DNA from: Myxococcus sp. RHSTA-1-4
GTDB lineage: Bacteria; Myxococcota; Myxococcia; Myxococcales; Myxococcaceae
Length of the DNA: 64,000 bases
NCBI RefSeq assembly: GCF_020037125.1
Contig: NZ_JAIQDG010000022.1
Span: 62,001-126,000, forward strand
Direction of reading: 5' to 3'
The position numbers and the translations under genes were made by a program. Below the pieces are notes generated by a model, which had not been told where the DNA came from, ran no database searches, and was given only the letters and a program-made list of their open reading frames with translations. Below, piece by piece: positions 46,001 through 54,600 of this stretch. Each line of letters starts with the position of its first letter. Within the stretch, counting starts at the first letter, position 1.

Positions 46001-46276
46001 CTGGTGCCGTGCGCGCTGGACGGCGCGGTGTTGCGGGTGCGCCCCCTGCTGATGACGGTGGGGATGAACCTCGTGGGACTGGCTCCGGTGATGCTCTCCC
46101 GCGGCACCGGTGCGGACGTGATGCGGCGCATCGCCGCTCCCATGGTGGGCGGACTCGTCTCTCTCACGCTGCTGACGCTCGTCATCGTCCCGGTGGCGTA
46201 CGTCAGCCTGCGCGCCTGGGGGCTCCGGCGGCCCGGGAGCACGGGCCCCGCCCCCCGAGCTCCTTCAACACCGTAG
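43055..46276 (+). CDS. cusA: Heavy-metal RND efflux transporter (CusA/CzcA family)
   Basis: A 1073-residue proton-driven HME-RND pump, normal length for CusA/CzcA. It has the N-terminal ASPLDAIPDLTDPQVIVFTE and GRSPQLVEDQVTYPL, and in TM4 the proton-relay region GGIIIAIGDMVDATVVMVEN. MPIRARVDMLTTGIRTPVGV (about residues 656-675) closely follows CusA, favouring monovalent copper or silver. Twelve transmembrane helices are expected. Unusual is a Gly/Met/Gln-rich insertion at about residues 784-810 (GQGQGGGMAGMGGPPVGSAA) in the second periplasmic domain. It is the last gene of the operon, 19 bases from the convergent DUF4136 gene. Confidence 0.93.
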   Translation: MFERFVEWCARKRGLMVALALLLAILGGLALRASPLDAIPDLTDPQVIVFTEWMGRSPQLVEDQVTYPLVTSFVSAPRVKAVRGFSMFGMSFVYVIFEDGTDPYWARSRVLEYLAKVSGQLPTGVTPTLGPDATGSGWVFMYTLEDRSGKHDLQELRAFQDFNLRYALAQVPGVAEVASVGGYEKQYQVVVDPVRLAAYGVSLPEVTQAVQASNRDVGGRVIEWGGREYVFRGLGYVTSKEDLEQVVVKESPSGTPVRIQELGRVEIGADIRRGLLEWNGEGEAVGGIVVMRTGQNALDVIDGVKARLKELEPSLPEGVKIRIGYDRSELIREAVATLRQALTQEMVVVLLFIALFLMHFRSALVAIITLPVAVLTSFIATYLTGVTLNIMSLGGIIIAIGDMVDATVVMVENAHRKLEEEGHRRPREDIIIDAAKELARPVFSSLLVIAVSFLPVFALQAQEGRLFHPLAYTKTFAMTAAAVLSVTLGPALMVLFIRGRIRPEASNPINRAAIAAYRPVLGYVLKHRGAVLGIAALVVLATAWPFFRLGSEFMPPLDEGSFLFMPVTLPNISIEESKQVLQLQDRIIKSFPEVETVLGKAGRAETATDPAPLSMFETVIVLKPRSQWREGMTREKLEAELMKALELPGLQNALTMPIRARVDMLTTGIRTPVGVKIFGDDLARNEEVGREIEARLRDVPGTRSVFADRETLGAYIDFIPDRRALARYGLQVMDVMNQVETAIGGMVVDQTIEGRQRFTVNVRYPRELRTDLAALERVLVPVRAGAGQGQGGGMAGMGGPPVGSAAGQTATQVPLAQLGRFEVRSGPPMIKDENASLVSYVYVDTSDPDLGGYVERARAAVADLKLPAGYRLQWTGQYEFLERIRARMAYLIPLTLLLVVGLLYFEFGRLSLTLLVMLSVPFAMVGSLWLLYALGFNTSVAVWVGMIALIGIAAETASVMVIYLEEAWRRWTREGRIHGPADLVPCALDGAVLRVRPLLMTVGMNLVGLAPVMLSRGTGADVMRRIAAPMVGGLVSLTLLTLVIVPVAYVSLRAWGLRRPGSTGPAPRAPSTP

Positions 46277-46295
46277 CGGCCGCCGTGCACCGCCG

Positions 46296-46874
46296 TCACT
46301 TCGCGGCCTTGGGAGGGAAGCGCGACAGCATCTCCTCCACGGCATCGCCAATGCGCTCCTGCGTGCTCGACGCGGACGGATTCTCCTGCAACTCCGCCTG
46401 GGCCGTGCCGCGCCAGACGAGCTTCTTCGCCTTCGCGTCCACGACATCGAGGATGAGCGTACCCATCTCGTACTCGCGCAGGTAGGTCGCTCCCGTCGGC
46501 CCGTAGAAGGGGTCCCAGTACGGGCCCCATCCATAGCCGTAGTAGCCGTAGTAGGCCCCCACCGTCTCGGCCGACACCTTCGAGTCGATGGCGCCCTGCC
46601 ACCCGATGAGGAAGTCCGGGGAGGCGCTCGGGTCCACCAGCCGGTAGCCGCGTCCTTGTAGCTGCTGGTCCACGGCCCGCCGCAGGTGCCCATCGATGAT
46701 GTCGTTGTAGACGCGCGGGTCCTTGCCCTCTTTCGTGGGCAGCCAGGCGTAGCTGCGATAGCTGTTGAGCTGCTGTACGGCATTGGGGTCGTAGTTGGTG
46801 TTGACATCGATGGTTGCACAGGCGGCAAACATCAGGCCCAACAGGACCGGAACGGCACGGGACAGCAGTCGCAT
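46296..46874 (-). CDS. DUF4136 lipoprotein
   Basis: A 192-residue protein with lipoprotein signal LGLMFAACATIDVNTNYDP (Cys at about residue 19) and the DUF4136 pattern LNSYRSYAWLP, then IDGHLRRAVDQQLQGRGYRL. A Tyr/Gly/Trp-rich loop (YYGYYGYGWGPYWDPFYGPT, about 109-128) precedes the conserved LILDVVDAKAKKLVWRGTAQ and ends with a helical SRFPPK tail. AAGGAG lies upstream of the ATG. The family is found at the outer membrane, and its function is unknown. It follows the beta-barrel gene by 154 bases on the same strand. Confidence 0.85.
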   Translation of the reverse strand: MRLLSRAVPVLLGLMFAACATIDVNTNYDPNAVQQLNSYRSYAWLPTKEGKDPRVYNDIIDGHLRRAVDQQLQGRGYRLVDPSASPDFLIGWQGAIDSKVSAETVGAYYGYYGYGWGPYWDPFYGPTGATYLREYEMGTLILDVVDAKAKKLVWRGTAQAELQENPSASSTQERIGDAVEEMLSRFPPKAAK

Positions 46875-47028
46875 GGGGGCTCCTTGGTTCGGCATCGGCG
46901 CACGTCGTCGGCCTCCTGACATTGCGTGTGCCGCGCGCGGGTGGCGAGCCTCGCTCGCCCGGCAGCCCCCGACGGAAGTCCCGGGAAGGGAAGCCCGCGG
47001 GCCTCCGCTTCCCGGGCTCCGTATCCGC

Positions 47029-47745
47029 TCAGTAGCGCAGGCCGAACATGAGGGGGACGTACTGGCCGTTGGCGTTGCGCGAGTTGCCGTCCGCCCCGGT
47101 GAACTCCGGGCCGAAGATGTAGTGGTAGCGCCCCTCCAGGTAGAAGCGCAGGTCTCCGTAGAGGCTGAACGTGATGCCCGCACCCGCGTTGAGCCCGAAG
47201 TCCGTGGAGCTCCGCGAGCCGAGGACTTCCGACACGGGCACCACGCTCGTCGTGCAGTAGTACAGCCAGGGGTCGCAGTACGGGACGACGGCCGTGCCCG
47301 CGAACTGGGAGACCTCCACCTTGCGGTAGTACAGGCCCGGCCCGCCGATGAGGTAGATGCCGAGGGGGCTCCTCGGCAGCAGGTTCACCACGGCGTTGAG
47401 GGTGCCGTACTGCATGTAGTGGTCACCCTCGACGCTGGTGGCATCCAGCACGTCACTCTTCACGTCATAGGCGGTGTAGAGGTACTCGGCCGTGACGCCG
47501 AGCCGCCGCATGAACTGGAAGCCGACGCCCACCTGGAAGCCGCCGCCCATCTCGAAGCGGTCTCCCGCGTCGGAGAGGGGGAAGGAGATGCCGCCGCCCA
47601 CGTTGAACATGAAGTGCCGCTCGGGGCTGACATCCTCCCCGTAGGCGACCGTGGCGGTATCGAACTCAGACGTGGACTGGGCACGTGCGCCCGGCGGCAC
47701 GGTGAGCGCCAGCAGGGCGAGAGGAACCAGGATGGGTAACCGCAT
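47029..47745 (-). CDS. Outer-membrane beta-barrel protein
   Basis: A 238-residue protein with Sec signal peptide (ILVPLALLALTVPPGARAQ) and an OmpA/OprF-like porin family barrel: alternating strands ending in aromatic residues (FMFNVGGGISFPL, FQVGVGFQFMRRLGVTAEYL, LRFYLEGRYHYIF) and a C-terminal MFGLRY ending. The two Cys in YCDPWLYYC may form a disulfide in a surface loop. GAGGAGG lies 6 bases before the ATG at 47745. It is divergent from the flavoprotein gene across a 240-base gap. The function is unknown. Confidence 0.85.
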   Translation of the reverse strand: MRLPILVPLALLALTVPPGARAQSTSEFDTATVAYGEDVSPERHFMFNVGGGISFPLSDAGDRFEMGGGFQVGVGFQFMRRLGVTAEYLYTAYDVKSDVLDATSVEGDHYMQYGTLNAVVNLLPRSPLGIYLIGGPGLYYRKVEVSQFAGTAVVPYCDPWLYYCTTSVVPVSEVLGSRSSTDFGLNAGAGITFSLYGDLRFYLEGRYHYIFGPEFTGADGNSRNANGQYVPLMFGLRY

Positions 47746-47986
47746 GACAACCTCCTCGTGGACGCGGACTGCGTGTGCCGGGAGGGTGGAGACAGCACGC
47801 CTGTCCGCACACTGCCCCTCGGGGGAAGGTCGGCCTGGGATGCGTGAGCCCGCTCCCCCGCCACCTCGCTGAAAGGCCCCAGCCCTCGCGGGGCCGCGTG
47901 CCATGCGGGCAATCACACACGCGGAGGAGAGTCCTCTGCTCCCTTCGCGGGCTCCCACTTCCATATCAACCGTATGGAGGTCGAAC

Positions 47987-49249
47987 GTGTCCAGCTCTCA
48001 GGATTCTCCCCGGGTGGAGTCACCCCCTGTCACGCACGTCCCCACGCCCGAACGGCATCGGGTCCTCATCATCGGCGGAGGCACGGCGGGAATCACCGTC
48101 GCAGCGCGGCTGAGGCGCAAGGGCGTGCACGGCGTCGCCATCATCGAGCCCTCGGCTCAACACTACTACCAGCCCCTGTGGACGCTCGTGGGCGCCGGCG
48201 CCGCGGACATCGCGCGCACCGTGCGTCCCGAGGCCGACTACATCCCGAAGGGGACGCGGTGGATACAGGACTGGGCGGAGGAGATTGACCCGGTAGGCCA
48301 GCAGGTGCGTACGCGCGGCGGCTTGCGCGTGGCCTATGACTTCCTGGTGGTCGCCCCCGGAATCCAGCTGGACTGGGACAAGGTGGCGGGCCTGCGCGAG
48401 GCGCTGGAGACGCCCTACGTGTCAAGCAACTACGGATTCAACCTCGCGCCGAAGACCTGGGAGATGATCCGCGCCTTCCGGGGCGGCACGGCCCTCTTCA
48501 CCAACCCGGGCACGCCGGTGAAGTGCGCGGGGGCTCCGCAGAAGATCATGTATCTGGCGGCGGACCACCTGCGCCGCACCGGGCTCGCGGCGCGCTCACA
48601 CGTGGTCTTCGTCTCGGCCGGCAAGGCCATCTTCGGGGTGCAACCCTTCGCGCAGATACTCGAGGGCGTGGTGAAGCGCTACGGCATCGAGACGCGCTTT
48701 GGCCACAACCTCGTCGAGGTACGCCCCGGGCAGCGCGAAGCGGTCTTCGCCGTGACAGGGGAGGGACAGCAGGAACGGGTGACCCTTGGCTACGACATGA
48801 TGCACGTCACGCCCCCGCAGAGCGCGCCTGACTTCATCAAGGCGAGCCCGCTCGCGCATCACGAGGGCCCGAACGCGGGCTGGGTGAAGGCCCACAAGTA
48901 CACGTTGCAGCACCCCGACTACCCGAACGTCTTCGCGCTCGGGGACGCGAGCGACCTGCCCACCTCCCGCACCGGGGCGGCCGTGCGTGCCCAGGCCCCG
49001 GTGCTCGTCGAGAACCTCTGCGCCGTCATGGAGGGCAAGGCTCCCACCGCCCGATACAACGGCTACGCCTCCTGTCCGGTGGCGACCGGCTACGGGAAGC
49101 TGCTGCTCGCCGAGTTCGACTACGAGGGCAAGCCCGCGCCGAGCATCCCCCTCATCAACACCCTGGAGGAGCGGTACGACATGTGGCTGCTCAAGAAGTA
49201 CGGGCTGCCGGCCATGTACTGGAACCTGATGCTGCGCGGGCGCGCCTAG
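47987..49249 (+). CDS. Sulfide:quinone oxidoreductase-like flavoprotein
   Basis: A 420-residue FAD-dependent oxidoreductase. It has the N-terminal dinucleotide fold VLIIGGGTAGITVAARLRRK and the second motif FALGDASDLPTSRTGAAV (FAD O2' site). The redox Cys residues expected in SQR sit in TPVKCAGAPQKIMYLA and GYASCPVATGYGKLLLAEFD. A C-terminal LLKKYGLPAMYWNLML amphipathic helix would attach to the membrane. GTG at 47987 is chosen because TGGAGG lies 6 bases upstream; an upstream ATG has none. It would oxidise sulfide and pass electrons to quinone, in detoxification or respiration. Confidence 0.85.
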   Translation: MSSSQDSPRVESPPVTHVPTPERHRVLIIGGGTAGITVAARLRRKGVHGVAIIEPSAQHYYQPLWTLVGAGAADIARTVRPEADYIPKGTRWIQDWAEEIDPVGQQVRTRGGLRVAYDFLVVAPGIQLDWDKVAGLREALETPYVSSNYGFNLAPKTWEMIRAFRGGTALFTNPGTPVKCAGAPQKIMYLAADHLRRTGLAARSHVVFVSAGKAIFGVQPFAQILEGVVKRYGIETRFGHNLVEVRPGQREAVFAVTGEGQQERVTLGYDMMHVTPPQSAPDFIKASPLAHHEGPNAGWVKAHKYTLQHPDYPNVFALGDASDLPTSRTGAAVRAQAPVLVENLCAVMEGKAPTARYNGYASCPVATGYGKLLLAEFDYEGKPAPSIPLINTLEERYDMWLLKKYGLPAMYWNLMLRGRA

Positions 49250-49256
49250 CACCGGC

Positions 49257-50291
49257 TCATGCCGCGAGCCCCAGATTCCGGCGCACCGTGGGCTGGCGCA
49301 CCTTCCAGATGAGGCTGTCGACGATGTAGTGGTGGAAGTTGAGCGTCTGGACCAGCAGGAGGCTCGCGGCCTCCAATGGCAGCCATCCCAATCCTCGGAG
49401 GAGGAAGAGGTAGAGGACGGCCGACAGCCCCAGGCACACCGCCATATAGGGGAGCACGCGCCGGCCCTGGCTCAGCGTGGACAGGAAGCGGTGCTGCTCA
49501 CTCACCCGGCCGCCGAAGCGGCGGTTGTTGTAAAGCCATACAACCAGGATGTACTGCGCGTTGTGCCACACATTCAGCCCCAGCCAGCCCGTCTCCAGCC
49601 TGGGAATGAGGTAGTAGCCCAGCGCGAACATTCCGGCATGCGTGGCCACGTAGAGCGTCTGCGCGGGGCTCCCGGCGCCGGAGCGCAGCGCCCGGGCCTG
49701 CAGCCAGCCCCACACGGCGAGCGCCGCCACCGCCGCCGTGGCCACCAGGTCCACCCACTGCGGCACCGGTAGCAGCCGCAACTCGAGCCCCAGGAACGTG
49801 GTGGCCCCCTGTGCCGAGCGGTGCGCCAGTCCCGCGAGGGGCAGCAGGTAGAGCACCCAGGCCGTGGCCGGGTTGGCGGCCGGTGGGCGGCGCGAGGCGC
49901 GGTCCAGGATGCGGCTGACGCCGTAGCTCTGCCGCAGGTAGTGCCAGCCCTGCCAGTAGAAGTAGAGGGACATGAGCGGCCAGACGCCACCCGCCCGGTA
50001 CAGCGCGTACGTGGCGCCGAAGATGAGCAGCGGCAGCACCCCCACGAGGAAGCGGTGCTGCTGGAAGCTCTCCCGGTCGAAGCCCAGCCGCGTGTAGGTC
50101 GACACCACGTGGTGGTAGCCCAGCAGCCACACGTCGATGGCCAGCAGCACCGGGAACAGCCGGGGCTGCACCAGCGCCGCGAGGGCAAAGACACACCCCA
50201 GCCCCGCTGTCCCCAGGATGAAGAAGAGATCGAACCGGGGGTTGCGTACCCACCCCCACGTCACACCCACGGTGTCTGCCCGAGCGCTCAT
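49257..50291 (-). CDS. Polytopic membrane protein with conserved His motifs
   Basis: A 344-residue protein with about eight transmembrane segments. Notable are membrane-embedded His clusters: LLGYHHVVSTYTRLG (about residues 56-70), YWQGWHYLRQSYG, LNVWHNAQYILVVW and NFHHYIVDSLIWKVR near the C-terminus. Repeated His pairs in membrane helices can form a di-metal or heme site, as in membrane hydroxylases and desaturases. I do not recognise the family. The gene is convergent with the flavoprotein gene (7-base gap) and divergent from the NRPS cluster, so it could be either unrelated or a tailoring enzyme. Confidence 0.75.
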   Translation of the reverse strand: MSARADTVGVTWGWVRNPRFDLFFILGTAGLGCVFALAALVQPRLFPVLLAIDVWLLGYHHVVSTYTRLGFDRESFQQHRFLVGVLPLLIFGATYALYRAGGVWPLMSLYFYWQGWHYLRQSYGVSRILDRASRRPPAANPATAWVLYLLPLAGLAHRSAQGATTFLGLELRLLPVPQWVDLVATAAVAALAVWGWLQARALRSGAGSPAQTLYVATHAGMFALGYYLIPRLETGWLGLNVWHNAQYILVVWLYNNRRFGGRVSEQHRFLSTLSQGRRVLPYMAVCLGLSAVLYLFLLRGLGWLPLEAASLLLVQTLNFHHYIVDSLIWKVRQPTVRRNLGLAA

Positions 50292-50322
50292 GGTGCGGGA
50301 AGCATATCGAGCCCAAGGCTTT

Positions 50323-50361
50323 CTGTTAGATCCTGTTTATATTGAATCTCAGGCTTAACAG
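50323..50361. promoter_or_regulatory. AT-rich divergent promoter region with inverted repeat
   Basis: CTGTTA at 50323-50328 is mirrored by TAACAG at 50356-50361. Inside, CCTG and CAGG also pair round an AT-rich centre, TTTATATTGAATC, which has TATATT (50338) as a possible -10 element. It lies between the - strand membrane gene and the + strand biosynthetic operon, and could be an operator or promoter for either. No convincing -35 element is visible. Confidence 0.4.
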
Positions 50362-50438
50362 TTTGCGCTCGGTGATGGCAGAGTAGTGGAGCCTTCCCCC
50401 CCTCGTCCTTTCGACCTCCCGCCCTCAGGAGAGTGCAC

Positions 50439-51518
50439 GTGAAGACACTTCTCGTGACCCAGGCCGACCTTCGGAAGCTCGTGCACACAGAGGGAATCGA
50501 CGCCTTGATGGACACGGTCATCGAGTCGCTCGAAGAGGCGTTCCGCTCCTTCGACGAGGAACGCACCGAGCCTCGCAAGCGCGACGGTTTCACGCTCCGC
50601 AACGAGCGCACGGGCGTGCTGGAGTGGATGCCCGTCATGCAGCGCGGCGAGTCAATTACAATCAAGGTGGTGGGTTACAACCCTGGCAATCCGCACCGCT
50701 ATGGGGTTCCCACCATCATCGCCACCAACAGCGTGTATGACTGCGCCACCGGGCGGCTGCTGGAGTTGGTGGACGGGGTGCTGCCCACGGCGTTGCGCAC
50801 GGGGGCTGCCTCGGCCATTGCCAGCAGGTACCTGGCGGACCCGGACAGCCGCGTGGTGGGGATGGTGGGCTGCGGCGCCCAGGCCGTCACCCAGCTCCAT
50901 GCGCTCTCGCGCCTCTTCCATATCGAGCGCGTGCTTGCATACGACGTGGACCTGGGGGTGCTGCGGACGTACTTGCGGCGCGTGGGCTTTCTCGGGCTGG
51001 ACGTGCACCCCGCCTCACTGGAGGAGCTGGAGGCGGAGTCGGACATCATCTGCACCGTGACGTCCGTGGGCGTGGGCGAGGGCCCCGTCATCTCGGACGG
51101 CCGCCTCAAGCCCTCGGTGCACGTCAACGCGGTGGGCTCGGACCTGCCGGGCAAGACGGAGCTGCCGCTGTCCCTGCTGGAGCGCAGCCTCGTGTGCCCG
51201 GACTTCCTCGCCCAGGCGCTCGTCGAGGGCGAGTGCCAGCAGCTCCGGCCGGAGCAGATTGGCCCCGGCATCATCGAGCTCGTCCAGCATCCGGAGCGCT
51301 TCGCGGACTGGCGCAAGCGCTCCACCGTCTTCGACTCCACGGGCTTCGCGCTGGAGGACCAGGTGGTGACCCGGGCCCTCACCCGGCGCGCGCGGGAGCT
51401 CGGGCTGGGCACGGAGGTGGAGCTGGAGAGCCTGGCGGGGGACGCGATGAACCCGTACGACGAGCTCCTGCCGGCGCGCGGCGCCCAGGTTCCCCTGCGC
51501 ACGGTCCGCGGAGACTGA
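50439..51518 (+). CDS. Ornithine cyclodeaminase / mu-crystallin family enzyme
   Basis: A 359-residue member of the ornithine cyclodeaminase family. It has VPTIIATNSVYDCATGRLLEL followed by PTALRTGAASAIASRYLADP, the NAD-binding VVGMVGCGAQAVTQLHAL, and HVNAVGSDLPGKTELPLSLL with the catalytic-site Asp. Family members cyclise ornithine to proline or lysine to pipecolate; others make different products. Two GTG starts exist; AGGAG is 7 bases before the second (50439), which is used. It is the first gene of the NRPS transcript, 90 bases before it. With proline-like A domains in the NRPS it probably supplies the cyclic amino acid. Confidence 0.82.
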   Translation: MKTLLVTQADLRKLVHTEGIDALMDTVIESLEEAFRSFDEERTEPRKRDGFTLRNERTGVLEWMPVMQRGESITIKVVGYNPGNPHRYGVPTIIATNSVYDCATGRLLELVDGVLPTALRTGAASAIASRYLADPDSRVVGMVGCGAQAVTQLHALSRLFHIERVLAYDVDLGVLRTYLRRVGFLGLDVHPASLEELEAESDIICTVTSVGVGEGPVISDGRLKPSVHVNAVGSDLPGKTELPLSLLERSLVCPDFLAQALVEGECQQLRPEQIGPGIIELVQHPERFADWRKRSTVFDSTGFALEDQVVTRALTRRARELGLGTEVELESLAGDAMNPYDELLPARGAQVPLRTVRGD

Positions 51519-51608
51519 CGCACCCCGCCCGCATCTTCGTCTCATTCCACTCACCTGGAGTTCCGGGCACGCGGAGCGCGCCCGGCGGGCTTCCTCGAGG
51601 TCAGCGCC

Positions 51609-54600
51609 ATGAAGCAGATACCTCCTCCGACGGACGATGGCATGCGACGGCGGGTGGGAGGGCCGGGACGCAGGCCTCCACTGATGCACCAGCCGCACGG
51701 GGGCGAGGCGGTGCAGTCCTTCGCCCAGCAGCGGCTGTGGTTCCTCTCGCAGCTCGACGCGGGCGGCTTCTCCTACAACGCCCCGTTCGCCGCGAGGCTG
51801 AAGGGGCCGCTGGACGTGGGAGCACTGGAAGCGGGCTTCCGGGAGGTGGTGCTCCGGCACGAGTCGCTGCGCACCACCTTCGCCGAGGTGGATGGCCTCC
51901 CCGTGCAGCGCATCCATTCGCGGGTGGAGCTGAAGCTGGAAGTGGAGGAGGTGGCGGAGGAGGAGGTGATTGCCCGTGCGGAGCAGGAGGCACGCCGGCC
52001 CTTCGACCTGGAGCGGGGCCCGCTGCTGCGGGTGCGCCTGCTGCGGGTGTCCCCCGAGGAGCACGTGCTGCTCTGGTGCGTGCACCACATCGTCTTCGAC
52101 GGCTGGTCCATGGGGGTGCTGGAGCGGGAGGTGGCCGCGGTGTACGGCGCGCGGGTGAGGGGAGAGGAGCCACGGCTGGAGGCGCTGCCGGTGCAGTACG
52201 CGGATTACGCGCGCTGGCAGCGCGAGTGGTTGAAGGGAGAGGTGCTGGAGCGGCAGTTGTCGTGGTGGAAGGAGCAGCTCGCCGGAGCGCCGCCCGTGCT
52301 GGAGCTGCCCACCGACAGGCCGCGTCCTCCCGTGCAGTCCTTCCATGGCGCGCTGCTGCGAGTGCCCCTGCCGGACGCGCTGGCGGGAGCGCTGCGGGAG
52401 CTGAGCCGCAAGGAGGGCGTGACGCTCTTCATGACGCTGCTGGCGGGGTTCCAGGCGCTGCTGGCGCGCTACAGCGGCCAGTCCGACGTCGTCGTGGGCT
52501 CGCCCTTCGCGGGGCGCGCTCTGCGTGACATGGAAGGATTGGTCGGCTTCTTCGCCAACACCCTCGCCTTGCGCGTGGACACTGGTGGCGGGGCGTCCTT
52601 CCGCGAGCTGCTGGGCCGCGTGCGCAAGGCCTGCCTGGGCGCTTTCGCCCACCAGGACCTGCCCTTCGAGCAGCTCGTGGACGCGCTCCAGTCCACTCGC
52701 GACCCGAGCCGCTCCCCCATCTTCCAGGCCGCCTTCGTGCTCCAGGGCGAGCCTGCCTCCGAGCTGAGGCTCTCGGGGGTGAGCGCCTCGGACGTCGGCT
52801 TCGAGCCCGGGGTGTCGAAGTTCGACCTGACGCTCTTCGTGCGGGACACGCCCCAGGGCCTCGCCTGCCTCTGGGAGTACAGCACCGGCCTCTTCGATGA
52901 GGCGACGGTGGCCCGCATGGCGGAGCACTACGCGCGACTGCTGTGGGCGGCGGTGAAGACGCCGGAGCGGCGGGTGTCGGAGTTGCCGCTGCTCTCCAGT
53001 GCCGAGCGTCACAGGTTGCTGGAGGAGTGGAGCGGCCCCCGGACGGAGTACCCCCGCGATGTGTGCATCCACACCCTCGTCGAGGCGCAGGTGGCGCGCA
53101 CGCCGGACGCCGTGGCGGTGGAGTACGACGGCGCGCGGCTGACGTATTCCGAGCTCAACCGGCGGGCCAACCAGCTCGCTCGGCACCTGCGGCGGAGCGG
53201 TGTGGTGGCGGGCTCGCGCGTCGGCCTGTGCGCGGGGCGCTCGCTGGAGATGGTGGTGGCCACGCTCGCCATCCTCAAGGCGGGGGGCGCGTACGTGCCG
53301 CTCGACGCCTCGTACCCGGGTGAGCGCCTGGCCTTCATGGTGGAGGACACGGGCCTCCAGGTACTGCTGGCGCAGCCCTCGCTCATCTCCCGGCTGCCAC
53401 CGGTGTGCGCCGCGGTCGTGCCGCTGGAGCCCTCGTGGGAGCCCTTCTCGCGCGAGAGTCCGGAGGACCTTGGCGAGCCGATGCCAGCCGGAGCGCTCGC
53501 GTACGTCATGTTCACGTCGGGCTCGACGGGGCGGCCCAAGGGCGTGTGCATTCCCCACCGGGGCGTGGTGCGACTGGTGAAGGGCGCCCGCTTCGTGGAG
53601 CTGGGGGAGCGCGAGGTCTTCCTCCAGCTCGCGCCCATCTCGTTCGACGCCGCGACGCTGGAGCTATGGGGCGCACTGCTCAACGGTGCGCGGCTGGTGG
53701 TCTTTTCGGAGCACGCGCCCACGCCGGAGGAGCTCGGCCGCGCGTTGGTGAGGCACGGCATCACCACGCTGTGGCTCACCTCGGCGCTCTTCGAGCAGAT
53801 GATGGCCTCACGTCCGGAGGCGCTGGCGGGCGTGCGTCAGGTACTCGCGGGCGGCGACGTGCTGTCTCCCTCGGCGGCGAGGGCACGGCTTTCCCAGGGC
53901 GGGTTGCTCGTCAACGGGTATGGCCCGACGGAGAACACCACCTTCACCTGCTGCCATCCGATGACGGGGCCGGAGCAGGTGGGGCACACCGTGTCCATTG
54001 GCCGGCCCATCGCCAACACGCAGGTGTACCTGCTCGATGACGCCCTGGAGCCGGTTCCCGTGGGCGTCTGGGGCGAGCTGTGTACGGGCGGGGACGGGCT
54101 GGCCTGGGGCTACCTCCACCTCCCGGAGTTGACGGCGGAGCGGTTCGTCCCGAACCCGTTCAGCCAGGAGCCCGGGGCCCGGCTCTACCGCACCGGAGAC
54201 AGGGCCCGCTGGCTGCCGGACGGGCGCATCGAGTTCGCGGGCCGCCTGGACGGGCAGGTGAAGCTGCGCGGCTTTCGCATCGAGCCCGGCGAGGTGGAGT
54301 CCGCCCTGCTGCGACACCCCGGCGTGCGCGAGGCGGTGGTGGTGGCGCGTGAGGATGGCCCCGGTGGCAAGCGGCTCGTCGCGTACTTCGTTCCCCGGGA
54401 GGCCGCGCCCGCGACGGCGGAGCTCCGGGCGGACATGCAAGCCCTGCTGCCCGAGTACATGGTGCCCTCGGCCTTCGTGGAGCTGCCGGCACTGCCCCTC
54501 ACGCCCAACGGCAAGGTGGATCGCAAGGCGCTGCCCGCCCCGGACCTGGAGGCCGCCGCGGGGGAGTACGTGCAGCCCCGCACCGCGATGGAGCAGGTGG

